Assembly (NCBI RefSeq): GCF_042676145.1
Contig: NZ_JBHTJW010000004.1
Span: 27,524 to 91,523 of the forward strand
Origin: Methylophilus glucosoxydans
Lineage (GTDB): Bacteria; Pseudomonadota; Gammaproteobacteria; Burkholderiales; Methylophilaceae
DNA length: 64,000 nt
Direction of reading: 5' to 3'
Positions within the stretch are counted from its first letter, which is position 1. Every line of letters begins with the position of its first letter. The translations under genes were made by a program, and so were the position numbers. Shown one piece after another: positions 54,359-63,292 of this stretch. The notes under the pieces were generated by a model, which was given only the letters and a program-made list of their open reading frames with translations, had not been told where the DNA came from and searched no databases.

Positions 54359-55504
54359 TTATGCCGCGATGGCACTTAACCCTTTGAGACGCTGCACTTC
54401 TTTCTGCAACGCGGCTAAAAATTCGCTGATTTCTTCGGCGGTGTTACTGTCGCTCACACTCACGCGTACCGCACCGCGCGCAAGGTCAGGTTCTATCTCC
54501 ATGGCCAGCAGGACATGACTGGGCTCAGTACTGTCACTGGAGCAGGCGGAGCCGCTGGCGACAGCAAATCCGGCTTTATCCAGCGCGGTGACCAAGGTCT
54601 CACCCTCAATATTGGGGATGGCAAAAAAACTCGTATTGGGCAGACGTGTTGCATTCGCTGCAAAGATCACCGCGCCCAGACGCTGCAATCCGGCTTCAAG
54701 CTGAGACCGCAAGGCTTGGGTCGCCTGGCTGCGGCTTTGCAGCGTTTGCATGGCAAGCTGGCAGGCGTGTGCAAAGCCGACTATGCCGGCGACGTTCTCG
54801 GTGCCGCTACGCAAGCCTTTTTCTTGCCCCCCGCCGTGCAGCAAAGGGGCAATGTCCACCCGTTTGTCCAGAATCAGTGCACCGACGCCAACCGGACCAC
54901 CGATTTTATGGCTGGAAATCGTCATCGCATGCACGCCCAAAGACGTAAAATCGACAGGCACCTTGCCAAAGGCTTGTACGGCATCGGTATGGATCAGCGC
55001 GCCACGCGCTTTTGCCAGCGTTGCCAATTCAGCGACCGGCTGTAAGGCACCTGTTTCGTTATTCGCCAACATGCAAGATACCAAGCCTGTCGATGTGTTC
55101 AGCGCTTGTTCGGCTTGCTGCAGGTCCAGCGTGCCTTCGGCCGTGACCGGCAGCGTTGCCACTTTCCAGTCATGCCACGCCAGCGACTGCGCCGGTTTGG
55201 TGACACAGGGATGTTCAATAGCACTGATCAATAATTGCGAGGCACTCAAGTTGGCCGCCATGCCTTTAATGGCAAAATTATTGGCTTCGGTACCACCGGA
55301 GGTAAAGACCACTTGCGACGGTTGCACCCCCACACATTCGGCAATCTGTGCTCTGGCCAGTTCCATGGCATCGCGCGCATTGCGCCCAAACACATGCCGA
55401 CTGGTCGGATTGCCACACGCTTGCCCCAGCCACGGCAACATGGCGTCCAGCACTTGCGGTTTCAGTGCGGTGGTGCTGTTGTGGTCAAAGAATGCGGTGG
55501 TCAT
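54359..55504 (-). CDS. NifS-like group I cysteine desulfurase
   Basis: A second desulfurase inside the isc operon, 381 residues. PLP lysine lies in ISSHKIGGPVGVGALI and catalytic cysteine in SGSACSSDSTEPSHVL. It is clearly diverged from IscS and lacks its C-terminal IscU-binding tail. The iscR-nifS-like-iscS order occurs in some Betaproteobacteria. Separate target (for example thiolation) or backup role is inference. Third desulfurase in this window. Confidence 0.9.
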   Translation of the reverse strand: MTTAFFDHNSTTALKPQVLDAMLPWLGQACGNPTSRHVFGRNARDAMELARAQIAECVGVQPSQVVFTSGGTEANNFAIKGMAANLSASQLLISAIEHPCVTKPAQSLAWHDWKVATLPVTAEGTLDLQQAEQALNTSTGLVSCMLANNETGALQPVAELATLAKARGALIHTDAVQAFGKVPVDFTSLGVHAMTISSHKIGGPVGVGALILDKRVDIAPLLHGGGQEKGLRSGTENVAGIVGFAHACQLAMQTLQSRSQATQALRSQLEAGLQRLGAVIFAANATRLPNTSFFAIPNIEGETLVTALDKAGFAVASGSACSSDSTEPSHVLLAMEIEPDLARGAVRVSVSDSNTAEEISEFLAALQKEVQRLKGLSAIAA

Positions 55505-55531
55505 GGACTTGGCGTGCCTTGATGCCCGGCC

Positions 55532-56002
55532 TTAAGCTGCAATGCTGGCTTCTGAGCCACATTTTCGCGGGGCAAAAATCACCTGGCCTGTAGATTTGTT
55601 GCGTTGCATGTCTACCATGTCGGCCAGTGTGACGCCTGACAGGTAGTCCAGAATTTTGCTGTTTAAAGAAGCCCATAGCTCATGCGTCATGCAGCGGCCT
55701 TCGTCATGGCAATTCTCGTTGCCACCACATTGGGTCGCGTCAATTTGCTCATCTACGGCAGTGATAATGTCAGAGACGGAAATCTCATGATGCGCTTTAG
55801 CAATACGGTAACCACCGCCGGGACCGCGCACGCTGGAAACCAGGCCTTGTTTGCGCAGGCGACTGAATAACTGTTCAAGGTAAGATAATGAAATGCTTTG
55901 GCGCTCACTGATGCCGGCCAATGTCACTGGTTTATCCGCTTCATAGAGCGCGATATCCAACATGGCGGTAACGGCAAAACGACCTTTGGTAGTTAATCGC
56001 AT
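55532..56002 (-). CDS. iscR: Fe-S-dependent repressor IscR
   Basis: Rrf2-family regulator that senses Fe-S status and represses isc when holding a [2Fe-2S] cluster. 156 residues: winged helix at the N-terminus and ligands Cys92, Cys98, Cys104 and His107 (QCGGNENCHDEGRCMTH), numbered exactly as in E. coli. First gene of the operon iscR-nifS-like-iscS-iscU-iscA-hscB-hscA-fdx. Confidence 0.96.
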   Translation of the reverse strand: MRLTTKGRFAVTAMLDIALYEADKPVTLAGISERQSISLSYLEQLFSRLRKQGLVSSVRGPGGGYRIAKAHHEISVSDIITAVDEQIDATQCGGNENCHDEGRCMTHELWASLNSKILDYLSGVTLADMVDMQRNKSTGQVIFAPRKCGSEASIAA

Positions 56003-56031
56003 CTTGAGATGACCTTTAAAAACAGTATTGA

Positions 56032-56060
56032 ATTATAGAATAACCTACTGTTTTAGTCAA
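56032..56060 (-). promoter_or_regulatory. isc operon promoter with likely IscR site
   Basis: On the minus strand, TTGACT, 17 bases, TATAAT: a near-consensus sigma-70 promoter 30 bases before iscR. The TTGACTAAAACAGTAGGTTA segment overlapping the -35 resembles type 1 IscR sites, consistent with autorepression. Confidence 0.8.
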
Positions 56061-56154
56061 TTATTATGCTGTAAAAGTTCAGTCTGTTTTTATCCATCTA
56101 ATCAAGGCCTCAATGCGGGCCCGAGGTCAGGCTGGAAAGGCCTGTTCGCTGCCT

Positions 56155-56889
56155 TTATTCCGGCTTTTTGGCAAACGCCTCACCGACATTGCTGTCGTTT
56201 TCCACATCATTGAGCCTGGCGACTTGCGCCTTCAGCTCTGCAATTTCTGCTTCTTGCTTGTGTGCATGATCGAGCAAGCCGTTGATCGCCTTGATCATCG
56301 GGTCATTCTCATCATTGCCCACCGCATAGGCGTTGAACCCCATTTTCTGTGCGACATCATGGCGTTGCTTGGCTTTTTCCTCCTCGAGGATACGTGCCGG
56401 AATCCCTACCGCAGTGGCGTTTTCAGGGACGTCTTTGACCACCACGGCATTGGAGCCGATTTTGGCGTTCTTGCCGACGGTGATGGGCCCCAACACTTTA
56501 GCCCCTGCGCCTATCACAACGCCAGATTCCAGTGTCGGATGACGTTTGCCCTTGTTCCAGCTGGTGCCACCCAAGGTGACGCCATGGTAGAGGGTGCAGT
56601 CATCGCCAATAATGGCTGTTTCACCAATTACCACGCCCATGCCATGATCAATAAACACGCGCCGACCAATGGTGGCGCCGGGATGAATCTCGATGCCGGT
56701 CAGCCAGCGGCCAAGATGCGACAACGCGCGTCCCAGCCAATAGAGCCGGTGGCTCCATAACCAGTGACTGAAGCGATGCAAAATCAGCGCGTGGACGCCA
56801 GGGTAGGTGGTCAGAATCTCGAAATGTGTCCGTGCGGCCGGGTCACGGTCAAACACAATCGAAATATCTTCTTTAAGATGTTTGAACAT
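56155..56889 (-). CDS. cysE: Serine O-acetyltransferase CysE
   Basis: Housekeeping serine acetyltransferase, 244 residues: helical N-terminal domain, then hexapeptide-repeat beta-helix with EIHPGATIGRRVFIDHGMG, VVIGETAIIGDDC, YHGVTLGGTSWNKGKRHP. ATG at 56889 matches the family start (MFKHLKEDI). The C-terminal tail is long and acidic and ends AKKPE rather than with the Ile used to dock CysK, so complex formation is doubtful. It precedes iscR, a common arrangement. Confidence 0.93.
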   Translation of the reverse strand: MFKHLKEDISIVFDRDPAARTHFEILTTYPGVHALILHRFSHWLWSHRLYWLGRALSHLGRWLTGIEIHPGATIGRRVFIDHGMGVVIGETAIIGDDCTLYHGVTLGGTSWNKGKRHPTLESGVVIGAGAKVLGPITVGKNAKIGSNAVVVKDVPENATAVGIPARILEEEKAKQRHDVAQKMGFNAYAVGNDENDPMIKAINGLLDHAHKQEAEIAELKAQVARLNDVENDSNVGEAFAKKPE

Positions 56890-57088
56890 GCGCGCATTAT
56901 GCCACAAGTCGTGGCTTGCGCTTGCCGGGTTGTTGGTTGGGAGGGATGGTTAGCCACAGAGGGCAAAAACATTACAGAGAAAACCCATGAAACACACGTT
57001 TTTGTTTTCTTTGCCTGGTGTGGGCGTTGTGGCGAAAGAAGGGAAAGTCGTTAAAATAGTGAGCGTGTTTATTAGAAATTCGTGTTGA

Positions 57089-57397
57089 ATGTCAGATCAT
57101 TGCCAATCCTGCGGTGCCTGTTGTGCCAGTTTTCGCGTCTCGTTTTACTGGGCTGAGACTGACGCGCATCCACTGGGGACGGTGCCGGCCGCCATGACGA
57201 AAAAAGTCAATGAGACCTATGTTTGCATGCAGGGCACCGAGATCAAGCCGGTTCGTTGCGTCGCGTTGCAAGGGCAGGTCGGGCAGTCAGTCGGGTGCAG
57301 TATTTATGCCTTGCGCTCGAGCACCTGCCGCGAGTTTGAAGCAGGCTCGGTCGTTTGCAATGATGCGCGGGCGAAGATTGGGTTGGCGGCGATTTGA
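57089..57397 (+). CDS. YkgJ-family cysteine-cluster protein
   Basis: A 102-residue cytoplasmic protein of the YkgJ type, with CQSCGACCASFRVSFYW at the N-terminus and further cysteines in RCVALQG, GCSIYALRSSTCREFEAG and VVCND. The cysteines are thought to bind zinc or an Fe-S cluster. Function unknown. Position next to isc/cysE genes fits a metal protein but is not evidence of role. Confidence 0.85.
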   Translation: MSDHCQSCGACCASFRVSFYWAETDAHPLGTVPAAMTKKVNETYVCMQGTEIKPVRCVALQGQVGQSVGCSIYALRSSTCREFEAGSVVCNDARAKIGLAAI

Positions 57398-57499
57398 CGG
57401 CACATGGGGCACCACAATATTAACCGCCAATAAAAAAACAAATCGGCTTTTGCCTGCTTATCTGCGGCTCTGCTTGATACTTTGTGGTGAACGCAGCCA

Positions 57500-58252
57500 C
57501 TAATACTTGCTGTGTTTCTTGGGATTGACCGTGAGCGTCAAAATCCCGCGCAACAGGTTCACTTCCTCTTTTTCGAGCCGGGTACGGCCATACAGGCGGC
57601 GCAAGCGCTCAAACAGTTTTTTCGGTGCACGTGGATTGATATAGCCGATATGCTCCAGGACTTCGCGCATGTGCTCATAAAAACGCTCCAGGTCCTCCTG
57701 CGTCGCCAGTTCCACCGGTTTCTCCTGGTAATGCAGTTCACCGGTCGTCACGGCCATGCGGGTTTCATAACACATCACTTGCACGGCTTGCGCCAGATTG
57801 AGCGAAGTGTATTCCGGATTGGCCGGAATCGTAGCCAGCACATGGCAGCGGTCCGCTTCGGCGTTGCTGAGTCCGCTCATTTCGGTGCCAAACACCAGCG
57901 CGACCTCGCTATGGCTGGCGACAGCTTTGACTTCCTGTGCTGCTTCACGCACGGTCATCACTTGTTGCGACAACGAGCGCTCTTTGCCGCTCACGCCAAT
58001 CACAAACTGGCAATCAGCCAGCGCTTCTTCCAGGGTTTGTGTCACCACGGCGTGGTCCAGCACATCACCTGCATTCACGGCCAGTGACTTGGCTTCGCCA
58101 TCGGGAAAGTGCTTGGGGCGCACCAGATAGAGCCGGTTCAGGCCCATGGTTTTCATGGCGCGCGCGGTCGAACCGATATTGCCAGGATGGCTGGTTTGGC
58201 ATAACACGACGCGGATATTGTTAAAAATGGGGGATTCAGAGGTAGAAGACAT
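57500..58252 (-). CDS. trmJ: tRNA (Cm32/Um32) 2'-O-methyltransferase TrmJ
   Basis: SPOUT methyltransferase modifying position 32 of tRNA anticodon loops. 250 residues: NIRVVLCQTSHPGNIGSTAR at the start, the SAM-binding knot around VFGTEMSGLSN and IPANPEYTSLNLAQAVQVM, and a helical C-terminal extension (RLRRLYGRTRLEKEEVNLLRG). ATG at 58252 is chosen over a long unrelated open extension to 58780 that is antisense to suhB. Confidence 0.93.
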   Translation of the reverse strand: MSSTSESPIFNNIRVVLCQTSHPGNIGSTARAMKTMGLNRLYLVRPKHFPDGEAKSLAVNAGDVLDHAVVTQTLEEALADCQFVIGVSGKERSLSQQVMTVREAAQEVKAVASHSEVALVFGTEMSGLSNAEADRCHVLATIPANPEYTSLNLAQAVQVMCYETRMAVTTGELHYQEKPVELATQEDLERFYEHMREVLEHIGYINPRAPKKLFERLRRLYGRTRLEKEEVNLLRGILTLTVNPKKHSKY

Positions 58253-58336
58253 GCGTATATTTGGTCGTTGTGTTTGTGACACAGCGCTTAAAAAGCTAAA
58301 ATAGCATTTTATCAGTGTAATCAAGAATCCCACAGC

Positions 58337-59146
58337 ATGCATCCAACCCTGAATGTCGCCATCCGCGCCGCGCGTGAAGCTGGCAAAATCATTAACCGTG
58401 CCGCCATGGATATTGGCGCCCTCAAGATCGAGCAGAAAGACACTAACGATTTCGTCAGTGAAGTGGACCGGGGTGCCGAGCAAGCCATTATTGCCGTGCT
58501 CAAGGACGCGTATCCCACCCATGGCTTTTATGGGGAAGAGAGCGGTAAATCCAATAGCGAGTCCGATAGCATCTGGATCATTGACCCGCTGGATGGCACC
58601 ACCAACTTTTTGCATAACTTTCCGGCATATTGCATCTCGATTGCCTTGCAAGAAAAAGGCGTGCTGACGCAAGCCGTCATTTACGACCCTGTTCGTAACG
58701 ACCTGTTTACCGCCACCAAGGGCAGTGGCGCCTTCCTGAATAATCGTCGTATCCGCGTCACCCAGCGCGCAAAACTGCAAGAAGCCTTGCTCTCTACCGG
58801 CTTCCCATTCAAAGATTTTAGCTATCTGGAAACCTACATCAACATTTTCCGCGACATGGCCAAGAAAACCTCTGGCTTGCGCCGCCCTGGTTCGGCTGCA
58901 CTCGACCTGGCTTACGTTGCCGCGGGTTACAGTGATGGTTTCTTCGAGATTAATCTCTCCCCCTGGGATATTGCTGCCGGCGCTTTATTAGTGCAGGAAG
59001 CTGGCGGGATCGTCGGCGACTTTGAGGGCAACGAGAGCTGGTTGCGTACTGGAAACATTGTTGCGGCTAATCCTAAGGTATTTAGCCAAATGTTGCAGGT
59101 GATTGCACCGCATTTAACCGAGCGGATTAAAACGCCGACTTTGTAA
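58337..59146 (+). CDS. suhB: Inositol-1-monophosphatase SuhB
   Basis: Mg-dependent phosphatase; in E. coli SuhB also joins the NusA/NusB ribosomal RNA antitermination complex. 269 residues with metal ligands in FYGEESG, IIDPLDGTTNFLHNFP and SPWDIAAGALLVQEAGG. Diverges from trmJ across 84 bases, an arrangement conserved in Proteobacteria. Closed by a terminator. Confidence 0.93.
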   Translation: MHPTLNVAIRAAREAGKIINRAAMDIGALKIEQKDTNDFVSEVDRGAEQAIIAVLKDAYPTHGFYGEESGKSNSESDSIWIIDPLDGTTNFLHNFPAYCISIALQEKGVLTQAVIYDPVRNDLFTATKGSGAFLNNRRIRVTQRAKLQEALLSTGFPFKDFSYLETYINIFRDMAKKTSGLRRPGSAALDLAYVAAGYSDGFFEINLSPWDIAAGALLVQEAGGIVGDFEGNESWLRTGNIVAANPKVFSQMLQVIAPHLTERIKTPTL

Positions 59147-59170
59147 TTTTGTATTGCGTTCAGGCATGTC

Positions 59171-59204
59171 ACAAACCCGGAGTTGAATCCGGGTTTGTTT
59201 TTTT
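59171..59204 (+). terminator. Rho-independent terminator of suhB
   Basis: Ten-base stem ACAAACCCGG, loop of eight, its complement, then T run. Confidence 0.93.
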
Positions 59205-59394
59205 CTGGCACAACAACCCGCATCAAGGTTGTTCTCCTCGCTTGAAACAATGGCTTTTTTATAGATCTATTGGTCACGGTTGTATTCGTCATGCTCGCTG
59301 GCCGGACACATGATCATCCTGCATCCTTTTGTTGTAAGATGCCAAGGCTAAACACACTTATTCACTCAACCCATACTCGCACTGATTTATCCGC

Positions 59395-61941
59395 ATGTCC
59401 TTCGAAAACCACACCCCCATGATGCGTCAATACCTGACGCTTAAAGCACAGTATCCCGATATGCTGTTGTTCTACCGCATGGGTGACTTTTATGAACTGT
59501 TTTTTGAGGATGCAGAAAAGGCAGCCCGTTTGTTGGGGATTACCTTAACTCGCCGCGGTGCCAGCAATGGCGAGCCGATCAAAATGGCAGGCTTGCCTTA
59601 CCATGCGGCCGAGCAGTATCTGGCCAAGCTGGCAAAAATGGGCGAGGCAGTGGCTATTTGCGAGCAGGTGGGCGATCCGGCGACCTCAAAAGGGCCGGTG
59701 GCGCGCGAAGTGACGCGCATCCTGACGCCGGGCACACTGACGGATGCGGCCTTGCTGGATGAAACCCGCGATAACACTTTGCTCTGCGTAGCCCGGGGCG
59801 AGGGTGTATTGGGGTTAGCACGGCTCAATCTGGCCTCAGGCGAGTTTGTCTTGACTGAAATTGCACCAGGACACTGGCCGCAGGAGCTGGAGCGCATCCA
59901 CCCGGCTGAGCTGGTGATGGCTGAAGATCATAATATTGAGGCCTTGCAGCATGCACGTTGCGCCAAAAAACGGCTGGCCCCCTGGCAATTTGACCTGGAA
60001 ACGGCCAACCGCAGTTTGACCCAGCAATTCAATACGCATGACCTGGCCGGGTTTGGTTGTGGCGAGATGCCCGCGGCAGTGACGGCGGCGGGGGCCTTGC
60101 TGGAGTATGTGAAACATACGCAGCGCACGGCCTTGCCGCATATTGTCGGCTTGCGTGTCGAGCAGAGCCATCATTACCTGCAACTCGATGCGGCCACCCG
60201 GCGCAATCTGGAAATCGATACCACCATACGCGGTGAGACTTCTCCCACTTTGTATTCGCTGCTGAACTCGACGCAAACCGCCATGGGTGCGCGTTTGTTG
60301 CGGCATTGGTTGCATCATCCTTTGCGCAACCAGCAGACCATCCAGCAGCGGCATCTGGCAGTCGCCGAGTTATTTGAACAGTTTTTGGATAGCGCGTTGC
60401 AACAAGCCTTGCATCCGGTGGGCGACATTGAGCGCATGACCGCCCGCGTGGCGCTCAAATCTGCCAGACCGCGCGATTTGTCTGGCCTGCGTGATAGCTT
60501 GTTGCAGTTGCCGGCGCTGGTCAGCGTCTTGCCGCGGACACAATCCGGCTTGTTGCAGAGCCTGATCGCCGAATTGCAGGTACCTGCCGAGGCTTTGCAG
60601 ATATTGGTGCAGGCGATTCAAGCCGAGCCGTCTGCCGTGCTGCGTGAGGGTGGTGTGATTGCGACGGGGTACGATGCAGAGCTGGATGAGCTGCGGGCGA
60701 TCCAGACCGATCACGGCGATTTTCTGTTGCAATTCGAGGCCGCTGAAAAAGCCCGTACCGGCATTACTAACCTCAAGGTTGAATACAACAGCGTGCATGG
60801 GTTTTACATTGAGATCAGTCGCTTACAGGCAGAAAGTGCGCCCGCGGAATATCGTCGCCGCCAGACCTTGAAAAATGTAGAGCGCTTTATCACGCCTGAG
60901 TTAAAAGCGTTTGAGGATAAAGTGTTGAGCGCCAATGAGCGTGCGCTGGCGCGTGAAAAAATGCTGTATGAACAGGTATTGGAAGCCTTGCTACCGCACA
61001 TCTCGCAGTTGCAGCGTATTGCCACCGCGGTGGCAACGTTGGATGTGCTGGCTTGTTTTGCCGAGCGCGCACGGTCGCTCAATTATGTGCAGCCGCAATT
61101 CCGCGCAGAGAATGGCCTGGATATCCAGGGTGGGCGGCATCCGGTGGTCGAGAGTATCGCGCAGCCCTATGTAGCCAACGATGTCGTGCTCAATCCCTAT
61201 CGGCAGTTATTGCTGATCACCGGCCCCAACATGGGCGGTAAATCTACCTTTATGCGGCAAACGGCCTTGATTGTGTTGCTGGCCTACTGCGGCAGTTTTG
61301 TGCCTGCCCAAAGCGCAATGATTGGTGAGATAGACCGTATTTTTACCCGTATCGGCGCCTCTGACGATTTGGCAGGTGGCCGCTCCACGTTTATGGTCGA
61401 AATGACGGAGACGGCGAATATCCTGAATAATGCCACCGCAAACAGCCTGGTATTACTGGATGAAATCGGCCGCGGAACCAGTACCTTTGATGGCTTGAGC
61501 CTGGCTTGGGCGGTGGCCAAACAACTGCTCGAAAAAAACAAGTCACTGACTCTGTTTGCCACCCATTATTTTGAGCTGACGCGCATTGTCGATGAAGCCA
61601 AGCATGCCGCCAACGTCCATCTGGACGCCGTTGAGCATGGTCAGGGCATCGTCTTTTTGCATAAAGTTGAAGAGGGCGCCGCGACCATGAGCTATGGTAT
61701 ACAGGTGGCGCAACTGGCCGGCATTCCCAAATCGGTGGTGCAATTGGCTAAACGCAAATTGCAACAACTCGAAAACCAGACCATTGCAGCGACACCGCAA
61801 AATGATTTGTTTGCCAGTGCCGTGCCCCCCGAGGAACCGCCTGCCCATCCGGTGGTCGCAGAATTGGAACGCATACAGCCTGACGACCTGACACCGAAGC
61901 AGGCGCTAGAGTTACTTTATCAATTGAAAAAACAACTGTGA
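59395..61941 (+). CDS. mutS: DNA mismatch repair protein MutS
   Basis: Recognises mismatches and recruits MutL. 848 residues: mismatch-reading Phe-x-Glu in MGDFYELFFEDA (near residue 32), connector, core levers and clamp, then ATPase with Walker A ITGPNMGGKSTFMRQ, LLDEIGRGTSTFDG and FATHYFELT. The C-terminus (TPKQALELLYQLKKQL) is the tetramerisation helix. No sign of truncation. Confidence 0.97.
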   Translation: MSFENHTPMMRQYLTLKAQYPDMLLFYRMGDFYELFFEDAEKAARLLGITLTRRGASNGEPIKMAGLPYHAAEQYLAKLAKMGEAVAICEQVGDPATSKGPVAREVTRILTPGTLTDAALLDETRDNTLLCVARGEGVLGLARLNLASGEFVLTEIAPGHWPQELERIHPAELVMAEDHNIEALQHARCAKKRLAPWQFDLETANRSLTQQFNTHDLAGFGCGEMPAAVTAAGALLEYVKHTQRTALPHIVGLRVEQSHHYLQLDAATRRNLEIDTTIRGETSPTLYSLLNSTQTAMGARLLRHWLHHPLRNQQTIQQRHLAVAELFEQFLDSALQQALHPVGDIERMTARVALKSARPRDLSGLRDSLLQLPALVSVLPRTQSGLLQSLIAELQVPAEALQILVQAIQAEPSAVLREGGVIATGYDAELDELRAIQTDHGDFLLQFEAAEKARTGITNLKVEYNSVHGFYIEISRLQAESAPAEYRRRQTLKNVERFITPELKAFEDKVLSANERALAREKMLYEQVLEALLPHISQLQRIATAVATLDVLACFAERARSLNYVQPQFRAENGLDIQGGRHPVVESIAQPYVANDVVLNPYRQLLLITGPNMGGKSTFMRQTALIVLLAYCGSFVPAQSAMIGEIDRIFTRIGASDDLAGGRSTFMVEMTETANILNNATANSLVLLDEIGRGTSTFDGLSLAWAVAKQLLEKNKSLTLFATHYFELTRIVDEAKHAANVHLDAVEHGQGIVFLHKVEEGAATMSYGIQVAQLAGIPKSVVQLAKRKLQQLENQTIAATPQNDLFASAVPPEEPPAHPVVAELERIQPDDLTPKQALELLYQLKKQL

Positions 61942-61951
61942 GGATTTCACC

Positions 61952-62551
61952 ATGCAAAAGCCAGCCATTACCCAGCAGCCTATACACGATTTGATTGCCA
62001 ACCGTTGGAGTGGCCGCGCCTATGATGCCAGCCAAGGCGTGAGTCAAGAGCAAGTCATCAGCCTGCTAGAAGCAGCCCGCTGGGCGCCTTCCTGCTTTGG
62101 CGATCAGCCCTGGCGCTACGTTGTTTGCAACAAGGCGGATAACCTGCAAGCCTGGCAAGAAGCATTTGACTGCCTGGTGCCTGGCAACCAGAGCTGGGCT
62201 GTGAATGCACCGGTGTTGTTACTGATTTGTGCCGATACCCTGTTTAGCCATAACGACAAACCCAACAAATGGGCACCATACGATACCGGCGCTGCTACTG
62301 AAAACCTGTGTCTGCAAGCCACTGCCCTCGGCCTGATGGCGCACCAGATGGGCGGTTTTGATGCCGACAAAGCCAGAGCGACCTTCAACGTGCCTGAGCG
62401 CTACCAGATTCTAGCCATGGTCACCGTCGGCTACCAGGCGGATGTTGAAAGTCTGACAGGTGAGACCAAAGAGCGTGAAACTGCTGCGCGTAGCCGTAAA
62501 CCGCTCAATGAGCTGTTTTTCAATGGGCAATGGGACCAAAGCATTGTTTAA
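61952..62551 (+). CDS. Nitroreductase-family oxidoreductase
   Basis: FMN-dependent reductase of 199 residues. RWSGRAYDASQGVSQEQV and EAARWAPSCFGDQPWRYVV form the flavin-binding start, and ATENLCLQATALGLMAHQMGGFD the family core. Members reduce nitro compounds, quinones or flavins; substrate cannot be assigned. It begins ten bases after mutS. Confidence 0.88.
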   Translation: MQKPAITQQPIHDLIANRWSGRAYDASQGVSQEQVISLLEAARWAPSCFGDQPWRYVVCNKADNLQAWQEAFDCLVPGNQSWAVNAPVLLLICADTLFSHNDKPNKWAPYDTGAATENLCLQATALGLMAHQMGGFDADKARATFNVPERYQILAMVTVGYQADVESLTGETKERETAARSRKPLNELFFNGQWDQSIV

Positions 62552-62645
62552 ACTTTGCGCGATTGCAGCAAAAGCGGTTAGCGTGCCTGCCATCCTCTGC
62601 TAAAATGCTGGCGATAAAAATATAATTGAACGGATTGGAGATCAT

Positions 62646-63014
62646 ATGGCAGTCGTTACGCTGACCAAAGCAAACTTTAAAGAAACCATCGAAAATAACC
62701 CATTCGTGATTGTCGATTTCTGGGCGCCTTGGTGTGACCCCTGTGTTGCCTTCACGCCCACCTTTGAGGCCGCGGCAGCAAAAAATCCTGATATCGTGTT
62801 TGGCATGGTCAATACCGAAACCGACCCTGAAATCTCAGATTATTTTGAGGTGAAGCAGATTCCAGGCTTACTCGTGATACGTGAACGCGCAGGCATACAC
62901 GCACAAGTCGGCGAGATTGGCGCGCCAGCGCTGGATGAAATTATCAAATGGGCAAGAGACTTTGACATGACACCAGTGCGGGAATATTACAAAGCAGAAG
63001 ATGCCAAGCAATAA
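62646..63014 (+). CDS. Thioredoxin-like protein with CDPC active site
   Basis: A 122-residue cytoplasmic thioredoxin fold: FVIVDFWAPWCDPCVAF with Cys30 and Cys33, and the cis-proline loop KQIPGLLVIRE. The usual WCGPC is WCDPC, which should alter redox potential and partner choice. A C-terminal helix extension ends VREYYKAEDAKQ. Likely a specialised disulfide reductase rather than the main thioredoxin. Monocistronic with its own terminator. Confidence 0.88.
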   Translation: MAVVTLTKANFKETIENNPFVIVDFWAPWCDPCVAFTPTFEAAAAKNPDIVFGMVNTETDPEISDYFEVKQIPGLLVIRERAGIHAQVGEIGAPALDEIIKWARDFDMTPVREYYKAEDAKQ

Positions 63015-63035
63015 TTGGTGAGTTTGCCTAAGTTT

Positions 63036-63062
63036 AAAAAGCCATGCTTAGCATGGCTTTTT
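63036..63062 (+). terminator. Rho-independent terminator of the thioredoxin-like gene
   Basis: AAAAAGCCATGC, loop TTA, its complement, T run, 22 bases after the stop codon. Confidence 0.93.
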
Positions 63063-63248
63063 GCTTTTCTGAGAGATGATAAATTTGTATGTCGCAGAAC
63101 AAGTTGAAAGTTTGATCCTATCGTCTACAATCACTAAAACAGTAACGCTCTGTCTCTATATTAGTAATTTAATAAGGAGACGCATAAATATTAAAACCAA
63201 GAAAGAGCAATGGATTCCAGCCATGTATATCAAATATCCAATTCTTAA

Positions 63249-63272
63249 TATAGAGACCCATGGGTCTCTATA
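63249..63272. repeat. 24-base perfect palindrome
   Basis: TATAGAGACCCA joined directly to its complement, 20 bases before the next gene. It lacks a T run; it could be an operator or a transposition scar. The surrounding 63063-63248 shows no supportable gene. Confidence 0.7.
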
Positions 63273-63292
63273 ATTACTGTTGGGCGTCTAGA

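Noticed and set aside
58253..58780. Long upstream extension of trmJ.
   Set aside because: Antisense to suhB; the family N-terminus is at 58252.
63076..63273. 65-codon frame between the thioredoxin-like gene and the final orphan.
   Set aside because: No ribosome-binding site, unremarkable composition, and it runs into the palindrome and the next gene's leader.
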